Shown: positions 60,281 through 64,000 of the stretch, in pieces
Layout of the letters: every line of letters begins with the position of its first letter
Numbering within the stretch: position 1 is the first letter of the stretch
Assembly: GCA_003214355.1 (NCBI GenBank)
Contig: QCLS01000002.1
Span: 186,001-250,000 of the forward strand
Source of the DNA: Prochlorococcus sp. AG-418-C09
GTDB taxonomy: Bacteria > Cyanobacteriota > Cyanobacteriia > PCC-6307 > Cyanobiaceae
DNA: 64,000 bases
Reading direction: 5' to 3'
The notes under the pieces: model-generated
Databases searched by the model: none
Told to the model about the DNA's origin: nothing
What the model saw: the letters and a program-made list of their open reading frames with translations, nothing else
Translations under genes and position numbers: made by a program

Positions 60281-61699
60281 TTAAGAATTTAAAACTTGAA
60301 GATTTTGAAGTTGAGTTAAATGTTCCATAACGTCATGACTTACTGCAGAGTGTGCCAAACGAAGTGCACTTACAACAGAAAGTGATTTGCTACTTCCATG
60401 CCCAATTACACATATTCCATTTACACCAAGTAACAAAGCTCCACCGTGTTCGGCATGATCTAATCTTTTTTTAATTCTTAATAGATTACTTCGTAAAAAA
60501 GCTGATCCCACCTTACCTCTTCTTCCTCTTGGTAATTCAGCTCTTAGTATATCTAACAAAACACCGCCTACAGATTCTAAAAATTTAAGTAATACATTGC
60601 CAGTAAAGCCATCACAAACAACAACATCAAATTCACCTGTTAACACATCACGACCTTCACAATTTCCAATAAAATTAATACTCTTTTCATTAGAGAGTAA
60701 CTTAAAAGTCTTAAGTGATAATTCATTACCCTTACAATCTTCTTCCCCAATATTTAAAAGTCCAATCTTTGGCTTTTTAATCTGCAATACATCTTTAGCA
60801 TAAATATTTCCCAGAAGGGCAAATTGATATAAATAGGATGGCTTGCAATCAGTATTCGCACCTACATCCAGTACTAGAACAGGTCTGGTTTGATCTCTAG
60901 TTGGAAATAATGCACCTATTGCGGGTCGTTCAATCCCTTTTAGCCTTCCAACCCTAAAAATAGCAGCGGCCATCAAAGCACCAGAATTACCAGCTGAATA
61001 TACAGCTTCAGCTTGATTTTCTTTTACTAGATTCATTGCAACATTTATACTTGCATCTTTTCTCTTCCTAACAGCAGTGGCCTCCTCATTCATTCCAATA
61101 GCAGCACCACTCTCTATTAATTCAAAGCGATTGTTTTGGATCTCATTATCCATTAATTCATATAAACCTATTTTATGAGCAGCCTCATGAATAGCATCAA
61201 TTTGTCCAACAAATTTTATATTGATGGGAAATCTAGAAATTGCATCAAGACAACCTTCAAGAATTGGACCTGGTGCATGGTCTCCGCCCATACCATCAAC
61301 TGCAATCCAAACCCTCTTAGAATTATCCACATCCTCTGATGCAATTAAATTATCCTGATTCTGCAGTCTTTTTAATGGATCAAAAACTAAAGGCTGAAGA
61401 GTATTTCTAGCTATAGAACTTGCTGAAGAAACAACACTACTTGCAGTGTTAACTACTGAACCAGCACTTGATACAACATTACCGGCTACATTTCCAGCAA
61501 CATTGCTTGCAACATTACTTGCAGTGTTAACTACTGAACCAGCACTTGATACAACATTACCGGCTACATTTCCAGCAACATTGCTTGCAGTAGCAGCAGT
61601 ATCAACTAATGAAGTAACAGCGGTATTTCTTTTATACCAAATCACGAGTCTACGAATTGCTCTCGGTTGAGGCTTTTTAGAATGAAGATCTCTTTTCAT
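60281..61699 (-). CDS. plsX: Phosphate acyltransferase PlsX with a repeat-bearing N-terminal extension
   Basis: PlsX makes acyl-phosphate from acyl-ACP for phospholipid synthesis. The catalytic domain starts about residue 129 (RVWIAVDGMGGDHAPGPILEG), followed by VLDVGANTDCKP, CDGFTGNVLLK and GVNGICVIGHGSS, all intact. Ahead of it are about 128 extra residues: a basic start (KRDLHSKKPQPRAIRRLVIWYKR) and a low-complexity Val/Ala/Asn/Gly/Ser segment (about 37-90) with a 26-residue repeat. The ATG overlaps the rpaB stop (ATGA) and there is no other Met before the domain, so the extension is probably real. It may form an amphipathic membrane-contact helix. Confidence 0.92.
   Translation of the reverse strand: MKRDLHSKKPQPRAIRRLVIWYKRNTAVTSLVDTAATASNVAGNVAGNVVSSAGSVVNTASNVASNVAGNVAGNVVSSAGSVVNTASSVVSSASSIARNTLQPLVFDPLKRLQNQDNLIASEDVDNSKRVWIAVDGMGGDHAPGPILEGCLDAISRFPINIKFVGQIDAIHEAAHKIGLYELMDNEIQNNRFELIESGAAIGMNEEATAVRKRKDASINVAMNLVKENQAEAVYSAGNSGALMAAAIFRVGRLKGIERPAIGALFPTRDQTRPVLVLDVGANTDCKPSYLYQFALLGNIYAKDVLQIKKPKIGLLNIGEEDCKGNELSLKTFKLLSNEKSINFIGNCEGRDVLTGEFDVVVCDGFTGNVLLKFLESVGGVLLDILRAELPRGRRGKVGSAFLRSNLLRIKKRLDHAEHGGALLLGVNGICVIGHGSSKSLSVVSALRLAHSAVSHDVMEHLTQLQNLQVLNS
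61438..61589 (-). repeat. Tandem 78-bp repeat in the plsX extension
   Basis: Bases 61438-61511 recur identically at 61516-61589, a 74-bp match with a 78-bp period (26 codons). Both copies are in frame and code SNVAGNVAGNVVSSAGSVVN. The perfect DNA identity suggests a recent duplication. Confidence 0.9.
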
Positions 61700-62445
61700 T
61701 TTTTACCTTCATACGGAGCAATATCAACTATTCTCTGGAATAGATAACCTGTCCCCCTAGCAGTCAATATTAATTCTGGATTAGCTGGATCAGCCTCTAA
61801 TTTAGACCTTAATCTTGATATGTGTACATCAACAACTCTTGTATCTACATGCCTTTCAGGAGTATATCCCCAAACCTCCTTAAGAATCTCACCTCTACTA
61901 AATGGTTCACCAGATCTGCTAACAAGTAATTCAAGAAGACTAAATTCCATACCAGTCAATCGAATTCTTTCATCACTTTTAAAAACTTGCCTGCGATTAG
62001 TATCAATTTTAATGTCAGTGACTTGAATTAATCCTGAATTTGGCATTCCTGCGATTTGCTCTTTATCAATTCTTCTCAACACACATCGAATTCTTGCCTC
62101 AAGCTCTTTAGGACTAAAAGGTTTTACTACATAGTCATCAGCTCCTAATTCTAATCCAGTAATCCTATCTGCCACATCTCCTAATGCAGTTAGCATAACA
62201 ATAGGGACGTCTGAATCTTTCCTCAATTCTTGACAAACCCCATAACCATCAAGTTTTGGCATCATTACATCAAGAACTACCAAATCCGGTTCATAATCTT
62301 TAAAAAGCTTCAGAGCCTCTTTCCCATCAGAAGCGGTTACTACTTTGTAACCAATCATAGAAAGCCTAGTCTCTAGAATTCTTCTGATACTTGCCTCATC
62401 ATCAGCGACAAGAATTGTTTCTTTTGTTTGACTTGATGCAGCCAT
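61696..62445 (-). CDS. rpaB: OmpR-family response regulator RpaB
   Basis: The receiver domain has ILVADDEASIRRILETRL, the Asp in LVVLDVMMPKLDGYGV, MLTALGDVADRITGLELGADDYVVKPFS, then a linker and a winged-helix domain (LTGMEFSLLELLVSRSGEPFSRGEILKEVWGY, RHVDTRVVDVHISRLRSKLE). The receiver and wing sequences match cyanobacterial RpaB, which represses high-light genes at HLR1 sites and is essential. The 249-aa length fits. It heads the plsX-fabH-fabD-plsC operon, with its stop overlapping plsX. Confidence 0.93.
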   Translation of the reverse strand: MAASSQTKETILVADDEASIRRILETRLSMIGYKVVTASDGKEALKLFKDYEPDLVVLDVMMPKLDGYGVCQELRKDSDVPIVMLTALGDVADRITGLELGADDYVVKPFSPKELEARIRCVLRRIDKEQIAGMPNSGLIQVTDIKIDTNRRQVFKSDERIRLTGMEFSLLELLVSRSGEPFSRGEILKEVWGYTPERHVDTRVVDVHISRLRSKLEADPANPELILTARGTGYLFQRIVDIAPYEGKK

Positions 62446-62479
62446 TTGTTGTTATTAGCTAATCAGTAAGAGAATTTAA

Positions 62480-62505
62480 CCTTAACCTAATCTAACTTGT
62501 TAAGG
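62480..62505. promoter_or_regulatory. Inverted repeat between rpaB and radA
   Basis: CCTTAAC (62480-62486) and GTTAAGG (62499-62505) form 7-bp arms with a 12-bp loop in the 108-bp divergent spacer. It could be an operator or RNA hairpin. It is not an HLR1 site as I know it. Weak evidence. Confidence 0.3.
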
Positions 62506-62553
62506 GTCCAAATCCCAAATATCTTAGTTAGTTAATCTTCCCAAAATCACAAA

Positions 62554-63903
62554 ATGTCAAATAAATTTTCAAGTTATGTTTGTCAGAATTGCGGTTCAAT
62601 TACATCTCAATTCTTTGGTAGATGCATGAATTGTAAAGAATGGAATTCTATAATTGAAGAAAAAAAAAGTTCTAAATCAAATAAATTAACTAATGATTTT
62701 ACTAATATGCCAAAATCATTAAAGGAAATTAAAGTAAATAAAATATCTAGGATTAATAGTGGTTTTAAAGAATTAGATAGAGTTTTGGGAGGTGGTTTTG
62801 TTTACGGATCTTTTGTGTTGCTTGGAGGAGAGCCTGGCATTGGTAAAAGTACCCTAGTCCTCCAAACAGCTGCAAAAATATCCCTTTCAAAAGAAGTCTT
62901 ATACATATCAGCAGAAGAATCACTTGAACAAGTAAAAATAAGATGGGACAGATTAGGACAAGAAAGTGATGCACTACAGGTATTATCAGAAAATAATCTT
63001 TCTAACATTATTCAATTAATAAAGAATTTAAAACCTTCCTTAGCAATCATAGATAGTATTCAAGCTATTAATAATCTAGAAATGGAGAGTGCATCAGGTT
63101 CTGTATCACAGGTAAGAATATGTTCTGCTGAACTCCAACAATTAGCTAAGGAATACAACATTACAATTCTAATAATTGGTCATGTAACTAAAGAAGGCAG
63201 CTTGGCAGGTCCAAAAACCCTGGAACACCTCGTTGATGTTGTACTAAATTTTGAAGGAGACCATGTTGCCTCTCATAGATTACTTAGAGGAGTTAAAAAT
63301 AGATTTGGTGCAACGCTAGAACTCGGGATATTTGAAATGCAAGAAAATGGGTTACAAGAAGTACTTAACTCAAGTTCAACTTTTACAAGTAACGAGAATG
63401 TTTCAGGCTTGGCCACTGCAATCACCAAAGAGGGTACAAGATGTTTTGCAGTTGACATACAGGCGCTTGTCAGCAAAAGCTTTTATAATAATCCAAGAAG
63501 AACTACCACAGGTATACATTTAAATAGGCTGCATCAGATCCTAGCTGTAATAGAAAAACATGTAGGATTAAAACTCGCACAATATGATTGTTATGTAGCT
63601 ACTGCAGGTGGATTTGATATTAATGATCCTTCTTCTGATCTAGGTATTGCAATATCATTAATATCAAGCCATAAAGACTTAAAACCACTTAATAATTGTT
63701 CATTTATTGGTGAGCTTGGTCTAAACGGACAAGTCAGGAAAACTAATCATCTTCAAAATAGAGTTGAAGAGAGTTTAAGATTAGGTTTTACAAAAGTTAT
63801 GATTCCAAAAACAAATAATGATTTAAGCAATAAATATCCAAGCATAAATATTTTGGAAGTATCGAATATTAATGAGGCTATTGCTATTGTTTTTGCAGAA
63901 TAA
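62554..63903 (+). CDS. radA: DNA repair protein RadA (Sms)
   Basis: RadA is a RecA-like branch-migration helicase acting in recombination repair. The N-terminal zinc finger CQNCGSITSQFFGRCMNC is followed by the Walker A GEPGIGKSTLV, the Walker B region LAIIDSIQAI, the RadA-specific KNRFG motif, and a C-terminal Lon-like domain (ATAGGFDINDPSSDLGIAISL). The 449-aa length is normal. It is divergent from rpaB across 108 bp and ends 6 bp from ycf3. Confidence 0.96.
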   Translation: MSNKFSSYVCQNCGSITSQFFGRCMNCKEWNSIIEEKKSSKSNKLTNDFTNMPKSLKEIKVNKISRINSGFKELDRVLGGGFVYGSFVLLGGEPGIGKSTLVLQTAAKISLSKEVLYISAEESLEQVKIRWDRLGQESDALQVLSENNLSNIIQLIKNLKPSLAIIDSIQAINNLEMESASGSVSQVRICSAELQQLAKEYNITILIIGHVTKEGSLAGPKTLEHLVDVVLNFEGDHVASHRLLRGVKNRFGATLELGIFEMQENGLQEVLNSSSTFTSNENVSGLATAITKEGTRCFAVDIQALVSKSFYNNPRRTTTGIHLNRLHQILAVIEKHVGLKLAQYDCYVATAGGFDINDPSSDLGIAISLISSHKDLKPLNNCSFIGELGLNGQVRKTNHLQNRVEESLRLGFTKVMIPKTNNDLSNKYPSINILEVSNINEAIAIVFAE

Positions 63904-63909
63904 ACTAAT

Positions 63910-64000
63910 TTATAGATATATATCGATTGAACTTCTACCTGAGGTTTTCAACCAATTTTCAATATCTAAATAACCTCCTGGATATAATCTAACTGCTTTT
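63910..64000 (-). CDS. ycf3: Ycf3, C-terminal end (start outside window)
   Basis: The frame read on the minus strand from the window edge gives KAVRLYPGGYLDIENWLKTSGR, then SSIDIYL and TAA at 63910-63912. The LxPGxYxxxxNWLKxxxR pattern is the C-terminus of Ycf3, a TPR protein that assists photosystem I assembly. Only about 29 codons are visible, so the call rests on this one motif. Confidence 0.72.
   Translation of the reverse strand, partial: KAVRLYPGGYLDIENWLKTSGRSSIDIYL

Noticed and set aside
61446-61670. 74-aa plus-strand ORF with repeats
   Set aside because: It is the antisense reading of the plsX repeat; its repetitiveness comes from the duplicated DNA, not from a separate gene.
62499-62518. 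tRNA T-loop-like bases near GGGTCCAAATCCC
   Set aside because: There is no acceptor stem, anticodon arm or 3' pairing around it; the resemblance is a short match only.

Overview
The window is ordinary core chromosome of a marine picocyanobacterium, most likely a high-light-adapted Prochlorococcus. The evidence is strong AT richness, very short spacers, and proteins typical of cyanobacteria: NDH-1 subunits including NdhM, RpaB, RbcR/Ycf30, Ycf29/Rre1, Ycf34, the ChlM methyltransferase, CrtP/CrtB and the phylloquinone (men) genes. I see no rRNA, tRNA, CRISPR array, insertion sequence, phage gene or genomic island. Nearly every base is coding; the longest gap, about 215 bp, lies at 5704-5918.

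Layout. 1-5.7 kb: the end of rnhA, pyrD, a CobC/HisC-like aminotransferase, murG, a secreted hypothetical and pgk. The pgk frame is broken by a run of ten C/G. 5.9-17.4 kb: rbgA-rluD, an orphan double-ATPase ABC protein, spoT/relA, a DUF2062 protein, mnmE, nadC, argS and a HisC-like aminotransferase. 17.4-21.1 kb (minus strand): an operon prfB - small membrane protein - ybeY - dgkA - trpG/pabA - a degenerate metallo-beta-lactamase-fold protein. The prfB gene starts with a +1 programmed frameshift that the ORF track misses. 21.2-28.6 kb: grxC-gshB, then phylloquinone genes menF, menA-menC-menE, and a thioesterase downstream of ndhH. 28.6-38.2 kb: rsmH, a cysteine desulfurase, rre1/ycf29, chlM, purE, cysC, a SUI1-type factor, trpB, a rhodanese, a DUF3352-like protein and gltA. 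38.3-42.5 kb: ndhA-I-G-E, nadK and a CYTH protein. 42.5-46 kb: a small hypothetical, a PedR-like regulator, metF, a sugar nucleotidyltransferase and scpA. 46.1-52.6 kb: ndhD, ndhF, a NnrU/Z-ISO-like membrane protein, rbcR, a DUF3172-like protein and ndhM. 52.7-57.7 kb: crtP-crtB, an RRM protein, a CCA-adding-enzyme homologue, ycf34 and tsaB. 57.7-64 kb: the minus-strand operon rpaB-plsX-fabH-fabD-plsC, then radA and the last codons of ycf3.

How the genes connect. Several NDH-1 subunits (H, A, I, G, E, D, F, M) sit at four sites, next to genes for quinone synthesis (phylloquinone), carotenoids and carbon-fixation control (RbcR). The light/redox regulator RpaB heads the fatty-acid and phospholipid operon. 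Tail-to-tail gene pairs are packed so tightly, often overlapping, that hairpin terminators rarely fit.

I found no clear undescribed system. The points most worth a second look are the pgk homopolymer frameshift, the repeat-bearing N-terminal extension on PlsX, the Z-ISO-like protein near crtP/crtB, the eroded metal site of the MBL-fold protein, and the prfB recoding site.
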